The notes: generated by a model from the sequence alone, not told the origin. Shown: positions 8,776 through 16,835, counted from the stretch's first letter. The stretch: DNA of 64,000 nt from Mycobacterium interjectum (GCA_002102225.1 LQPB01000057.1:38602-102601), one strand, 5' to 3'. A program made the numbers and translations.

Positions 8776-9387
8776 GTGGTCGTGGCCCAGACGTCGCCGC
8801 CGATCACCCCGGCGCAGCCCGCGCAGCTGTATCCCGGGGATATCAAGTCGGTGCTGCTCACCGCGGAGCAGATTCAGGCCCGCATCGCCGAACTCGGCGA
8901 GGAAATCGGCAACCACTACCGCGAGCCAGCCGCCGAGACGGGTCAGGATCTGCTGCTGATCACCGTGCTCAAGGGGGCGGTGATCTTCGTCACCGACCTG
9001 GCCCGTGCGATTCCGGTGCCCACCCAGTTCGAATTCATGGCCGTCAGCTCCTACGGCTCCTCGACGTCGTCGTCCGGCGTGGTGCGGATCCTCAAGGACC
9101 TGGACCGCGACATCAACGACCGCGATGTGCTCATCGTCGAGGACGTCGTCGACTCGGGTTTGACCCTGTCGTGGTTGCTGCGCAACCTCAAGAGCCGGCG
9201 TCCGCGCTCGCTGCGGGTGTGCACGTTGCTCCGCAAGCCCGACGCGGTGCGCGCCAAGGTCGAGATCGCCTACGTGGGTTTCGACATTCCGAATGACTTC
9301 GTCGTGGGCTACGGCCTCGACTACGACGAGCGCTACCGCGACCTGTCCTACATCGGGACCCTGGATCCTCGGGTCTACGAGGAGTAG
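8776..9387 (+). CDS. hpt: Hypoxanthine-guanine phosphoribosyltransferase
   Basis: 203 residues. The PRPP-binding motif VLIVEDVVDSGLTLSWL, the flexible loop SSYGSSTSSSGVV and the C-terminal DYDERYRDLSYIGTLDP are all present, giving a confident purine-salvage HGPRT. The start is uncertain: GTG 8776 gives the length expected from Rv3624c, while GTG 8782 has CACTCT at -12 to -7, a weak leaderless-type box. An ATG-less extension to 8719 would overlap tilS and looks unnecessary. It faces lpqG tail to tail across a 58-base hairpin repeat. Confidence 0.92.
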   Translation: MVVAQTSPPITPAQPAQLYPGDIKSVLLTAEQIQARIAELGEEIGNHYREPAAETGQDLLLITVLKGAVIFVTDLARAIPVPTQFEFMAVSSYGSSTSSSGVVRILKDLDRDINDRDVLIVEDVVDSGLTLSWLLRNLKSRRPRSLRVCTLLRKPDAVRAKVEIAYVGFDIPNDFVVGYGLDYDERYRDLSYIGTLDPRVYEE

Positions 9388-9400
9388 GGGCTAATCCGAT

Positions 9401-9449
9401 GGTGGCGACCCGCCGCGCCCGGCTACGCCGCGCTTGCGATCGCCACTAG
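9401..9449. repeat. Dispersed hairpin repeat, diverged copy
   Basis: A 49-base element with 7-base inverted ends GTGGCGA / TCGCCAC and a CG-rich core. It aligns along its length with the two copies at 19584 and 19642, including the terminal CACTAG, and supplies the TAG stop of lpqG. It fills the hpt/lpqG convergent spacer, where it may act as a two-way terminator. Confidence 0.6.
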
Positions 9450-10180
9450 TCCAGCTCCCACACCGCGGTCACCGAGAAGCTCACCGTCTGCTGGCCCGGC
9501 TCCAGCGGGACCGCGGCCATGCTGCGGGGCTGTGCCGGCGGGCCGCCGGGCATGGGCGCGTTGCCGGAGGTTTCCGAAATGGAGAGCACCCTGCCCAGGC
9601 GCAGGCCGGACAACTGGGCGTACTGATCGGCGCGGGCCTTGGCGTCGGTGAATGCCCGCGCGCGGGCATCCTTGACCAGCTGCGAGTCGTCGGCGATGGA
9701 GTAGCTGACGGAGCTGATCCGGGTCGCGTCGCCGCCGGTGCCGACGATGAGGGCAAGCATTCGGGACGCGGCCTCGGTCGGATGGATCTTGACCCGGATC
9801 GCGTTGGTGGCGCGGTAGCCGGTGATCGTCGCGGTGCCGTTGCCGTACTGAGGTTCCAGCGTGACCGTGGTGGTGCTGATGTCTTTGCGGTCCAGTCCCG
9901 CCCCGACCAGCGCGCTGATCACGGCTTGCTGGCGATCGTTCGTCTGGTTCATCGCGGTGGTGACGTCGGGTGCGGTGAACTCGATGCCGGCGTCGGCGGT
10001 CAGGGTGTCGGGGACGCCTTGGACCTGCCCCGAGCCGACGACGGTCACTTGGCGGGGGTTCGCGCCCGGTGGCGTCGCGTTGTGCTTGTCGCACGACGGC
10101 AGCGCGGCGACGGTCAAGCCGGCGGCGGTCAAGGCAATCTACCTGCGGGCCAACCTCGGGGCGTTCGATGCGATCGGCAT
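9446..10180 (-). pseudogene. lpqG: SIMPL-domain lipoprotein LpqG with in-frame stop in signal peptide
   Basis: The mature part is intact: a lipobox-like ALPSC followed by a SIMPL/DUF541 domain (VTVVGSGQVQGVPDTL, then AMNQTNDRQQAVISALV) and an end in FSVTAVWELD, as in Rv3623. The natural ATG at 10180, with a leaderless-type -10 box TAGTGT six bases before it, encodes MPIASNAPRLARR and then meets a TAG at 10139-10141; the same frame continues IALTAAGLTVAALPSC. With the TAG read as a sense codon this is a textbook lipoprotein signal peptide. Without it, the only starts are ATT 10138 or TTG 10132, which give a signal with no basic residues. It may be a recent nonsense mutation, a sequencing error, or a gene expressed from a rare start. 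Confidence 0.7.
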
Positions 10181-10185
10181 GTGTG

Positions 10186-10191
10186 GACACT
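10186..10191 (-). promoter_or_regulatory. Leaderless -10 box of lpqG
   Basis: On the minus strand TAGTGT stands six bases before the ATG at 10180, and no Shine-Dalgarno is visible. This supports 10180 as the ancestral start. Confidence 0.45.
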
Positions 10192-10477
10192 AGCGCCAGT
10201 GGCCCCGCCGCGTCCGCGGTTCGCGCGAAGGCAGGGCCGGACGGCAAAGCCTAGTCGACGCGGCGGCGATCGCCTTGAAGTTCATATCGAACTCTAAACA
10301 TATTGTTTCACAACAACTTTCATTTCGGCCACCAAAGTTGCAGCGTGTGGGTCCAGCTAAATGAACAGTTTTCGACTCGACAATGAATACGCGCGGCGAG
10401 GGGTTGTGGTCACCGGGCCGCTGCGGCCTAACCTCTGATCTGCTCCGGTGACGCCCGCCGCTGCCGAAATCCGTTGG
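10192..10477. other. Intergenic region upstream of the first PE gene
   Basis: About 290 bases without a convincing gene. Around 10285-10345 and 10355-10390 the sequence turns AT-rich, unlike its neighbours, and probably holds the promoter of the PE/PPE operon and sites for AT-binding proteins such as Lsr2. No tRNA or repeat was recognised here. Confidence 0.5.
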
Positions 10478-10493
10478 TCAAAAGCGCTTTTGA
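10478..10493. promoter_or_regulatory. Perfect 16-base palindrome abutting the PE ribosome site
   Basis: TCAAAAGCGCTTTTGA is a perfect inverted repeat that runs directly into the GAGGAG ribosome site of the PE gene at 10503. It could be a repressor operator, or in mRNA a short hairpin next to the ribosome site. Confidence 0.5.
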
Positions 10494-10502
10494 GGAGATC
10501 CC

Positions 10503-10802
10503 ATGTCGATCGTGATCGCACGACCCGAATTGCTCGCGGCGGCCGCCGCCGAAATGCATTCGCTGAATGCCTTGGTGGCGGCGGGAAATGAGGCCGCAGC
10601 GGCACCGACGACAGGGGTGGTACCCGCCGCCGCGGATGTGGTGTCGATGCTGACCGCGGCGCACTTCGCCTCGCACGCAAGGCTTTACCAGGAGGTGAGC
10701 GCCCACGCCGCGGCGCTGCGCGAGCTGCTGGCCACCACGCTCGGCGTCAGCGCCGGCTCGTATGACGCCACCGAAGCGGCGAACACCACCGCGGTCGGTT
10801 AG
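10503..10802 (+). CDS. PE family protein (PE32-like)
   Basis: A 99-residue PE protein with almost nothing beyond the PE domain. It begins MSIVIARPELLAAAAAEM with the PE pair at residues 8-9 and has the alpha-helical hairpin typical of PE partners. It pairs with the following PPE protein and is secreted by a type VII (ESX) system. The end lacks a clear YxxxD/E signal; SYDATEAAN is the nearest match. GAGGAG precedes the ATG. Position matches Rv3622c (PE32). It is seven bases from the PPE gene and surely co-transcribed. Confidence 0.9.
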   Translation: MSIVIARPELLAAAAAEMHSLNALVAAGNEAAAAPTTGVVPAAADVVSMLTAAHFASHARLYQEVSAHAAALRELLATTLGVSAGSYDATEAANTTAVG

Positions 10803-10809
10803 GCCAGCG

Positions 10810-12033
10810 GTGCTGGACTTCGGGCAGTTGCCGCCGGAGATCAACTCCGCGCTGATGTACACCGGTCCCGGCTCGGCGCCGATGCTGGCCGCCGCGACCG
10901 CCTGGGAGGGCCTGGCCACCGAGCTGCACAACACGGCGTCCGCGTACCGGTCACTGATCACCGGCCTGACCGACGGGCCCTGGCAGGGCCCCGCCGCGCT
11001 GGCCATGGCGGCCGCGGCCGCATCCCAGGTGGGTTGGCTGGACAGCACCGCGGGGCTGACCGAACAGGCCGCGGCCCAAGCGGGGGCGGCGGCCGGCGCC
11101 TATGAGGCAGCGTTCGCGGCGACGGTGCCGCCGCCGGAGATCGCGGCCAACCGGACGCTGTTGGCGGCCCTGCTGGCAACGAATTTGCTGGGCCAGAACA
11201 CGGCCGCGATCGCGGCCACCGAGGCGCACTACGCCGAGATGTGGGCACAGGACGCCGCGACGATGTACGGCTATGCGGGTGCGTCGGCGGCGGCCGCCAC
11301 GCTGACGCCGTTCGTCCCCGCGGCGCCGATGACCGATCCGGCCGGACTGGCGGGACAGGCCGCCGCGGTCGCCCAGGCGGCCGGGACCGCCGCCGGCGCG
11401 CAGGGGCTCTCCGGCGTGCCCGCCGCGCTGCTGAGTATGGCCGGCTTGACGAATTCGCCGCCCTGGCTTGCCAACCCGGCGGCCGCGCTCGGGCTGACTG
11501 GACACGTGTGGAACGGCAATGGCGACGGGATCGTCGTGGCCGGGGCGCTCGGCGACCTGGTGGAGGGCTTGACCGGCTCGGCCACCGTGGACGCCAGCAC
11601 CGGCTTCGACGCGTTCATCCGATTGATCTCACCCACAAGGCTTTTCACCACCGCCTTCAAGGACATCCAGGGACTGGCCCAGGCGATGCTGCCGCAGGCG
11701 GCCAAGGCCGCCGAGGGCGCAGCCAAGGCCGTCGAGTCGCTGCCGCACGCCGTGTCGGGCGCGGTGGGTGGCGCCGCGGGCGCGGTGGGTAAGGCGGCGT
11801 CGGTGGGGGGATTGTCGGTTCCGGCCTCCTGGACGGGCGCGCCCCCCGCGGCCGGCCCCGCCATGGTGACGGTCAACGGTCTGTCGGCCGGTGCGTCCGT
11901 CGAACCCGCCACGAGCGCGTTGGGTGGGTTGCCGCTGATGGGTGGTGGAGGCGGCCGAGGCGCGGCCCATTTTGTCGCTCCCCGATACGGATTCAAGCCG
12001 ACGGTGGTGCCGCAGCCGTTCGTCGGCGGATGA
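10810..12033 (+). CDS. PPE family protein, SVP subgroup (PPE65-like)
   Basis: 407 residues. It starts GTG and reads LDFGQLPPEINSALMYTGPGS, the PPE motif at residues 8-10. The WxG-type turn is in GPWQGPAALAM. The conserved 180-residue PPE domain is followed by an Ala/Gly-rich tail with the GGLSVPASW motif of the SVP subgroup. PPE proteins form a four-helix bundle with their PE partner and are exported or held at the cell surface. Position matches Rv3621c (PPE65). The GTG has only a weak ribosome site, so translation may be coupled to the PE gene. Confidence 0.9.
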   Translation: MLDFGQLPPEINSALMYTGPGSAPMLAAATAWEGLATELHNTASAYRSLITGLTDGPWQGPAALAMAAAAASQVGWLDSTAGLTEQAAAQAGAAAGAYEAAFAATVPPPEIAANRTLLAALLATNLLGQNTAAIAATEAHYAEMWAQDAATMYGYAGASAAAATLTPFVPAAPMTDPAGLAGQAAAVAQAAGTAAGAQGLSGVPAALLSMAGLTNSPPWLANPAAALGLTGHVWNGNGDGIVVAGALGDLVEGLTGSATVDASTGFDAFIRLISPTRLFTTAFKDIQGLAQAMLPQAAKAAEGAAKAVESLPHAVSGAVGGAAGAVGKAASVGGLSVPASWTGAPPAAGPAMVTVNGLSAGASVEPATSALGGLPLMGGGGGRGAAHFVAPRYGFKPTVVPQPFVGG

Positions 12034-12166
12034 GATGTATCTAAAATTATTGGCGCACAGGCTGTTTGAGAATCGTGGCGCTGGCCGGTGCGGAAAATTG
12101 ACGTGCAAGAAGATTCGTATCGACGGATTGGCGGTTTAATCCGCGCGCGCCTGGGTACATCTTCAT

Positions 12167-12526
12167 ATGTCCCCCAAGCAATTACACACACGCCAGTACT
12201 CTCCCGCCGCTCCGCGCGCGAAGCGAATGAAGGCCACCGGCCGGCACCCCATCAGGCTCATGGCGACCACGGCGGCGGTCGGCGTGGCCTTTTGGTGTGG
12301 CTCCGGGATCGCCCACGCCGAACCCAACTACGAGCAGCAAGCCTGCGCGCTGATGGACGACCACGCCACCGCGGTACACCTCGGCTATTCGTCGTATCCC
12401 AGCGAGTACGCGTTCTCGGTGCTGTCCAAGGAGATGCCACCGCTGGACGCGGCCCACACCCTGCGGGCCGCCACGCGTGACGTCTGCCCCAACCACGCGG
12501 GCGACATGCCGCGGGACTGGCAATAG
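12167..12526 (+). CDS. Secreted DUF732 family protein
   Basis: 119 residues from ATG 12167. An ATG at 12227 gives a cleaner signal peptide: basic start MKATGRHPIR, hydrophobic ATTAAVGVAFWCGSGI, likely cleavage after AHA before EPNYEQQ. The mature part, about 68 residues, has two cysteines (AC...VCPN) and the DUF732 pattern of small secreted mycobacterial proteins, function unknown. It lies 133 bases after the PPE gene on the same strand, and may belong to the same transcript. Confidence 0.7.
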   Translation: MSPKQLHTRQYSPAAPRAKRMKATGRHPIRLMATTAAVGVAFWCGSGIAHAEPNYEQQACALMDDHATAVHLGYSSYPSEYAFSVLSKEMPPLDAAHTLRAATRDVCPNHAGDMPRDWQ

Positions 12527-12595
12527 TCCGAACGTCTCGACCACACTCGCGGCCGGGGGCGACCGCCGGCCCGGCCGCGACTGACTACCGCTGAC

Positions 12596-12949
12596 CTAAT
12601 CGCGCGGCGGATCCGGCGCCGGATCGGGCAGCTGCAGCACCCGTTGCCGGGTCGTCATCCGGAACGGGTCCAGCGATTGCGACTCGTCTAGGGCCTCGCG
12701 CACGTCGTCGAGCGTGATGAGCCCCAGTTCGACTTGCAGCCACGTGGCGCTCAGCCCGAACGCATGAGCCGCGCGCCTGGCTTCCTCGGCGTCCGGGAAG
12801 TCATCGGCATTGGCGCGCCCGACCCCGCCATACCACCGACCCTTGGTGACCCCGCAGGCATCGCGCAATTGCTCGACGGTGATGTCACGGTTCAGCGTGG
12901 CTTCGAGCAGGCGCTTGAGGCCCCAGCCCGCTGAGTTGGTTCTGGGCAT
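12596..12949 (-). CDS. Small helix-turn-helix DNA-binding protein
   Basis: 117 residues from ATG 12949. The segment DITVEQLRDACGVTKGRWYGGVGRANADDFPDAEEARRAAHAFGLS looks like an XRE-type HTH with a tryptophan-containing recognition helix. This is followed by WLQVELGLITLDDVREAL and a proline-rich end. The start is uncertain: GGAGG lies only one base before ATG 12949, and longer in-frame starts reach 13045. It is divergent from the second PE gene, so the shared region may be its operator. No target is known; the family call rests on pattern alone. Confidence 0.6.
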   Translation of the reverse strand: MPRTNSAGWGLKRLLEATLNRDITVEQLRDACGVTKGRWYGGVGRANADDFPDAEEARRAAHAFGLSATWLQVELGLITLDDVREALDESQSLDPFRMTTRQRVLQLPDPAPDPPRD

Positions 12950-13049
12950 GCCTCCGAGAGTAACCGGATGCCAAAACATGGTCAAAGCGTCGCAAGCTGC
13001 GAACTTCGAGATTATTTTCAGAAATGCCAGTCTGTTACTAGACAAATAT

Positions 13050-13071
13050 TCATAATTTATGACACAGTGTC
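13050..13071. promoter_or_regulatory. Two adjacent dyads between HTH gene and second PE gene
   Basis: TCATAATTTATGA (13050-13062) and GACACAGTGTC (13061-13071) are back-to-back odd-length palindromes in an AT-rich spacer between divergent genes. They are candidate operators for the HTH protein encoded at 12596. Confidence 0.4.
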
Positions 13072-13147
13072 CGCACTGAGTACGAACAAACCGCCGCTGT
13101 CACTCTGCCGGCCCCCGGCAACGCGGCTTTATCAGGAGGAACACCAC

Positions 13148-13996
13148 ATGTCCTTTGTCGTCACAGTGCCGGACCTGCTGTCGGCGGCGGCCGGCCGGCT
13201 GCAGGTGATCGGTTCGACGATCGGCGTGGCCAACGCGACGGCCGCATTCCCGATCACCGGCGTGCTGCCTGCGGCGGCCGACGAGGTTTCGGCGGCGGCG
13301 GCGGCGGCGTTTTCCGGCTACGGCCAGGCCTACCAGGCGATCAGTGCTGAGGCCGCGCTCATTCACGAGGAGTTCGTCGGCGCTTTGCGGCTCGGTGCCC
13401 ATTCCTATGCGGCCACCGAGGCCAGCAACGCGACGCAGGCCGCGGGCGGACACGTGCCGGCCGCGCCCGACCGGATGGCCCCGGCGCCGGCCCGCCCCGC
13501 GATGCCCGCACGGATGGCGCCCACCGCCCCGGGCGCGCCGGCCCGCCCGGCGACGCCGCGCACACCCACCCGGCAAGTACCCGCCGGGCCCGTGACCCCG
13601 GCACCCGCCGGTCGGACGCCTTATGGCGGCGGGTACGGCGGTGCACGCGTGGATCCCTACGGACGCGGCGGCTACGGCGGTCACGCGGATCCCTATGCGC
13701 GCTTCAGCTACGGCGGCCACCCCGCGCCCTATGGGGGCGGATACAGCGGTCACCCGGCGCCCGCCGCGCCCGCCCACCCGGCGCCCACCCAGCATGCCCC
13801 GGCCGCGCCGGCTTTTCCGGCCGGCCCGGCGACCCTGCCGGCCATGCCCGCTCAGCCGGTGACCGTCCAGCCGGTGACCGTCGGACCGGCCGCGCCCGTT
13901 CACCCGACGACCGTTCAGCACGAGCACTATATGCCCGTCTACCCGGCGCCCGCCGCGCCCGAAATTCGCACGGTCGCCATGCCGGTGCGGGCCTAG
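13148..13996 (+). CDS. PE protein with Pro-rich, GYGG-containing tail
   Basis: 282 residues. Residues 1-95 are a PE domain (MSFVVTVPDLLSAAAGRLQVIG; the usual PE dipeptide is replaced by PD). The rest is low complexity: Pro/Ala/Met stretches (DRMAPAPARPAMPARM), then Gly/Tyr units (TPYGGGYGG, GRGGYGG, FSYGG, YGGGYSG) and QPVTVQPVTV repeats. This is neither a PGRS tail nor a known enzymatic tail. A strong AGGAGG precedes the ATG. It leads a transcript with the PPE and esx genes and is probably an ESX-exported surface protein. Confidence 0.85.
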   Translation: MSFVVTVPDLLSAAAGRLQVIGSTIGVANATAAFPITGVLPAAADEVSAAAAAAFSGYGQAYQAISAEAALIHEEFVGALRLGAHSYAATEASNATQAAGGHVPAAPDRMAPAPARPAMPARMAPTAPGAPARPATPRTPTRQVPAGPVTPAPAGRTPYGGGYGGARVDPYGRGGYGGHADPYARFSYGGHPAPYGGGYSGHPAPAAPAHPAPTQHAPAAPAFPAGPATLPAMPAQPVTVQPVTVGPAAPVHPTTVQHEHYMPVYPAPAAPEIRTVAMPVRA

Positions 13997-14024
13997 CCAC
14001 AACCACTCAAGAAGGGATTCATCG

Positions 14025-15119
14025 ATGGACTTCGCAGCGCTTCCTCCGGAAATCAACTCCGGGCTCATGTACGCAGGCCCCGGCTCCTCTACGATGCTGG
14101 CCGCGTCGGCGGCCTGGGACGGATTAGCCGCCGAGCTGCGTTCGGCCGCAACCGGTTACGGGTCGGCGATCGGAGAGCTCAGCGACGCCGGCTGGCAGGG
14201 CCCCTCGTCGGCGTCGATGGCGGCCGCGGCCGCGCCCTACGTGGCCTGGCTGCACAGCACGGCCGCGCAGGCCGAGCAGGCCGGGATGCAGGCGGCCGCG
14301 GCGGCCGCCGCGCACGAAGCGGCCTTCGCGGCGACCGTGCCGCCTCCGGTGATCGCCGCCAACCGTTCCTTGCTGATGACCCTGATCTCCACCAACTTCC
14401 TGGGCATCAACACCCCCGCGATCGCCGCGACCGAGGCCCAGTACGCCGAGATGTGGGCCCAGGATGCCGCCGCGATGTACGCCTATGCCGCATCCGCGGC
14501 GACGGCGTCCGCGCTGGCCCCGATGCTGACGGCGCCCCCCACCACCAACGCGGCCGGGTTGGCCGCCGGCGCCGTGGCGAACCTGCAGGGCACCGCCCAG
14601 GGCTTGGCCAATCAAGCGGTCGCGGGCCTGTCCACGATCCCGTCGGCACTCAACTCGTCCGCCTCGACGCTGGTTAGCGGTTTCCAGTCCGGCATCGGCG
14701 AGTTCGCCCAACTGATCAGCGGGCCGCTCGGCCAGGGCGCCGGCACGACCGCCGCACCGGGGACGCCGATGCTGGCGCCGGGGCCGGTGATGCGGCCGCC
14801 GTCGATGCCCGCGATGCCGGCGCCACCCCGGATGCGCCTCACGCCGGTGATGCCCGCCGCACCCGAGCGCCTGATGCCGGCGGCGGCGCTGGGTCAGGCC
14901 ACCTCGGTCGGGGGCCTCTCGGTCCCCTCGGGTTGGGGGCCCGCCGCGGTCCCGGCCGCCGCCGCCTCGGACGTCGCGACGTTGGGCGGTGCCCCCGCCG
15001 GGGCGCCGATGCTGGCCCCTCGCGGTGTTCCCGCAACCACGGTCGCGGGCATGGAGATGCGCGCGTCCGGCGCGGCGGACCTACCCCGGATGAGCGTGCT
15101 GCCGCGCGCGGTCGGATGA
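14025..15119 (+). CDS. PPE family protein, SVP subgroup
   Basis: 364 residues starting MDFAALPPEINSGLMYAGPGS (PPE at residues 7-9), with AGWQGPSSASM as the WxG turn and VGGLSVPSGW as the SVP motif. Residues after about 245 are Pro/Met-rich. The N-terminal 180 residues are clearly similar to the PPE at 10810, suggesting duplication of a PE/PPE pair. It lies 28 bases from the upstream PE gene and 78 bases before esxW, a standard PE-PPE-esx-esx module. Confidence 0.9.
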   Translation: MDFAALPPEINSGLMYAGPGSSTMLAASAAWDGLAAELRSAATGYGSAIGELSDAGWQGPSSASMAAAAAPYVAWLHSTAAQAEQAGMQAAAAAAAHEAAFAATVPPPVIAANRSLLMTLISTNFLGINTPAIAATEAQYAEMWAQDAAAMYAYAASAATASALAPMLTAPPTTNAAGLAAGAVANLQGTAQGLANQAVAGLSTIPSALNSSASTLVSGFQSGIGEFAQLISGPLGQGAGTTAAPGTPMLAPGPVMRPPSMPAMPAPPRMRLTPVMPAAPERLMPAAALGQATSVGGLSVPSGWGPAAVPAAAASDVATLGGAPAGAPMLAPRGVPATTVAGMEMRASGAADLPRMSVLPRAVG

Positions 15120-15197
15120 CGAAAGGGGGGAGGCAGGTCCGCGACTTATCGGCGAGCAATCAGCACACGACACAAGACTTTTCGAAGGAGAGATGAA

Positions 15198-15494
15198 ATG
15201 ACCGCACGATTTATGACCGACCCGCACGCGATGCGCGACATGGCGGGACGCTTCGAGGCCCACGCCCAGACGGTGGAGGACGAGGCCCGCAAGATGTGGG
15301 CGTCCTCGCAAAACATCTCCGGCGCCGGCTGGAGTGGGGCCGCCGAGGCGACCTCGCTGGACACCATGGGCCAGATGAACCAGGCCTTCCGCAACATCGT
15401 CGGCATGCTGCACGGGGTGCGCGACGGCCTGGTGCGCGACGCCAACAACTACGAGCAGCAAGAGCAGGCCTCCCAGCGGGTCCTGAGCCGCTAG
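15198..15494 (+). CDS. esxW: WXG100 protein EsxW (QILSS-type)
   Basis: 98 residues, the classic length. WSG at the helical turn (GAGWSGAAEATS) and a C-terminal NNYEQQEQASQ, the YxxxE secretion signal. It forms a heterodimer with EsxV and is exported by a type VII system, most likely ESX-5 by family. GAAGGAGA precedes the ATG. Corresponds to Rv3620c; paralogues EsxJ/K/M/P are very similar, so the name rests on synteny. Confidence 0.92.
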   Translation: MTARFMTDPHAMRDMAGRFEAHAQTVEDEARKMWASSQNISGAGWSGAAEATSLDTMGQMNQAFRNIVGMLHGVRDGLVRDANNYEQQEQASQRVLSR

Positions 15495-15524
15495 CCCCAC
15501 CGATCAGAACAGGAGCCTTTTCAC

Positions 15525-15809
15525 ATGACGATTAACTATCAATTCGGGGACGTCGACGCCCACGGCGCCACCATCCGCGCCCAGGCCGCGGCGCTGGAAG
15601 CCGGGCACCAGGCCATCGTGCGGGATGTGCTTGCCGCCGGGGACTTTTGGGGCGGCGCCGGGTCGACGGCCTGCCAGCAGTTCATCACCGAATTGGGCCG
15701 CAACTTCCAGGTGATCTACGAGCAGGCCAACGCCCACGGGCAAAAGGTACAAACGGCCGGCGACAACATGGCCGGAACCGACAGCGCGGTCGGGTCCAGC
15801 TGGGCCTAA
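15525..15809 (+). CDS. esxV: WXG100 protein EsxV (Mtb9.9 family)
   Basis: 94 residues beginning MTINYQFGDVDAHGATIRAQ, with the WGG turn in DFWGGAGSTA and the end GTDSAVGSSWA, typical of the EsxN/EsxI/EsxL/EsxO/EsxV group of T-cell antigens. It is the smaller partner of EsxW, 30 bases downstream, and has AGGAG before its ATG. Corresponds to Rv3619c by synteny. Confidence 0.92.
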   Translation: MTINYQFGDVDAHGATIRAQAAALEAGHQAIVRDVLAAGDFWGGAGSTACQQFITELGRNFQVIYEQANAHGQKVQTAGDNMAGTDSAVGSSWA

Positions 15810-15836
15810 CTGGTGCCGCGCTTACGGCGTTACCAG
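15810..15836. terminator. Hairpin between convergent esxV and alcohol dehydrogenase
   Basis: CTGGTGCCG and CGGC...ACCAG pair around a six-base loop. It overlaps the dehydrogenase stop region and has no T-run, so it is a candidate two-way terminator only. Confidence 0.35.
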
Positions 15837-16835
15837 AATCTTGCAGTGCCGCTCGGGGTCGGCCAGGTCGTGGAAGGCCTGGCCGACCCCGTCCAGTCCG
15901 ACCTCCCCGGTGATCAGCGGGGTGACGTCAATCTCACCCTCGGCCAGCGCGCGCAGCGAGTCGCCGAACTCCTCCGGGTTGTAGGCGAGCACGAATTGCA
16001 CGTTGATCTCCTTGGCGATCGCGAAGAACGGGTGCACGGTGTCGGGTTGCATGCAGACGCCCGCGACCACCAGGCGGGTGCCCGGCCGTGCCCGCCGCAG
16101 CACGTCGTCGATGATTCCGGGGACCCCGACCGCCTCGAACACGACGGCGGGTTTGACGGTGTCGAACGGCGAGCCCTGGGCCGCATCCAGCGTCTGGTGC
16201 GCGCCCATCGCGGTGGCCAGTTCGCGACGCTTCGGCGAGAAGTCGGCTGCCACAATGTTTTCCACCCCCCGCGCCCGAAGGGACGCGACGATCGCGATGC
16301 CGATCGGCCCGCAGCCGAGCACCAGGGCGGTCTCGCCCTGCTGAATGTTGGACTTGTTGACGGCGTGCAATCCCACCGCCAGGGGTTCGGTCAACGCCGC
16401 ATGCTTGAGGTCCAAGCCGTTGGGGATGGGCATCAGCAGCGGCGCCGACAGCAGCATCCGCTCGGCGTAGCCCCCAATGGTGCTGTTGCTGTAGACGATC
16501 GGCTCGACGCCCCGGGAGGAGAGGAGCAGGGGAAGCGAGGTGACCGGCGTTCCGGGCGGATGCGTTTCCGTGTCGGGCCCGGCCTCGAGGACCTCGGCGC
16601 TGAACTCGTGTCCCATGAACACGTCGCTGTTCAAATCGACGGTCATGGCCCCGGCGCCCGCGGCAACCTGGGCGGTCATCTCCACCACCTCGTCGCCGTG
16701 GGCGGCGAAATGCAGATCCGAGCCGCAGATTCCGCACGCTTTCACACCGACCAGCACCTGGCCCGGCCCGGGCACGGGCTCGGGGACGTCGTCGCGGTAG
16801 ACCATCCGGCCGTCGCGTAAAACCGCAGCGCGCAT
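15822..16835 (-). CDS. Zinc-dependent alcohol dehydrogenase (MDR family)
   Basis: 337 residues of a medium-chain dehydrogenase. The catalytic zinc motif KACGICGSDLHF (C34/C37) and GHEF (H76-E77) are present, as is the NAD(P) motif VLGCGPIGIAIVASL near 170. The four-cysteine structural zinc lobe is not visible, as in some sorbitol/threonine-dehydrogenase-like members. Last gene of the ephA operon; its ATG touches the monooxygenase stop (TGATG). Context suggests oxidation of an alcohol or diol produced by the two upstream enzymes. I do not recall it in the M. tuberculosis operon. Confidence 0.85.
   Translation of the reverse strand: MRAAVLRDGRMVYRDDVPEPVPGPGQVLVGVKACGICGSDLHFAAHGDEVVEMTAQVAAGAGAMTVDLNSDVFMGHEFSAEVLEAGPDTETHPPGTPVTSLPLLLSSRGVEPIVYSNSTIGGYAERMLLSAPLLMPIPNGLDLKHAALTEPLAVGLHAVNKSNIQQGETALVLGCGPIGIAIVASLRARGVENIVAADFSPKRRELATAMGAHQTLDAAQGSPFDTVKPAVVFEAVGVPGIIDDVLRRARPGTRLVVAGVCMQPDTVHPFFAIAKEINVQFVLAYNPEEFGDSLRALAEGEIDVTPLITGEVGLDGVGQAFHDLADPERHCKILVTP

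Noticed and set aside
9423..10247. Alternative frame through the lpqG region
   Set aside because: It has no signal peptide or SIMPL motifs; the lpqG frame is conserved from the lipobox to the end, so this is not a frameshift.
12040..12166. AT-rich spacer after the first PPE gene as a tRNA or small RNA
   Set aside because: No cloverleaf, no CCA-type end and no convincing terminator could be found.
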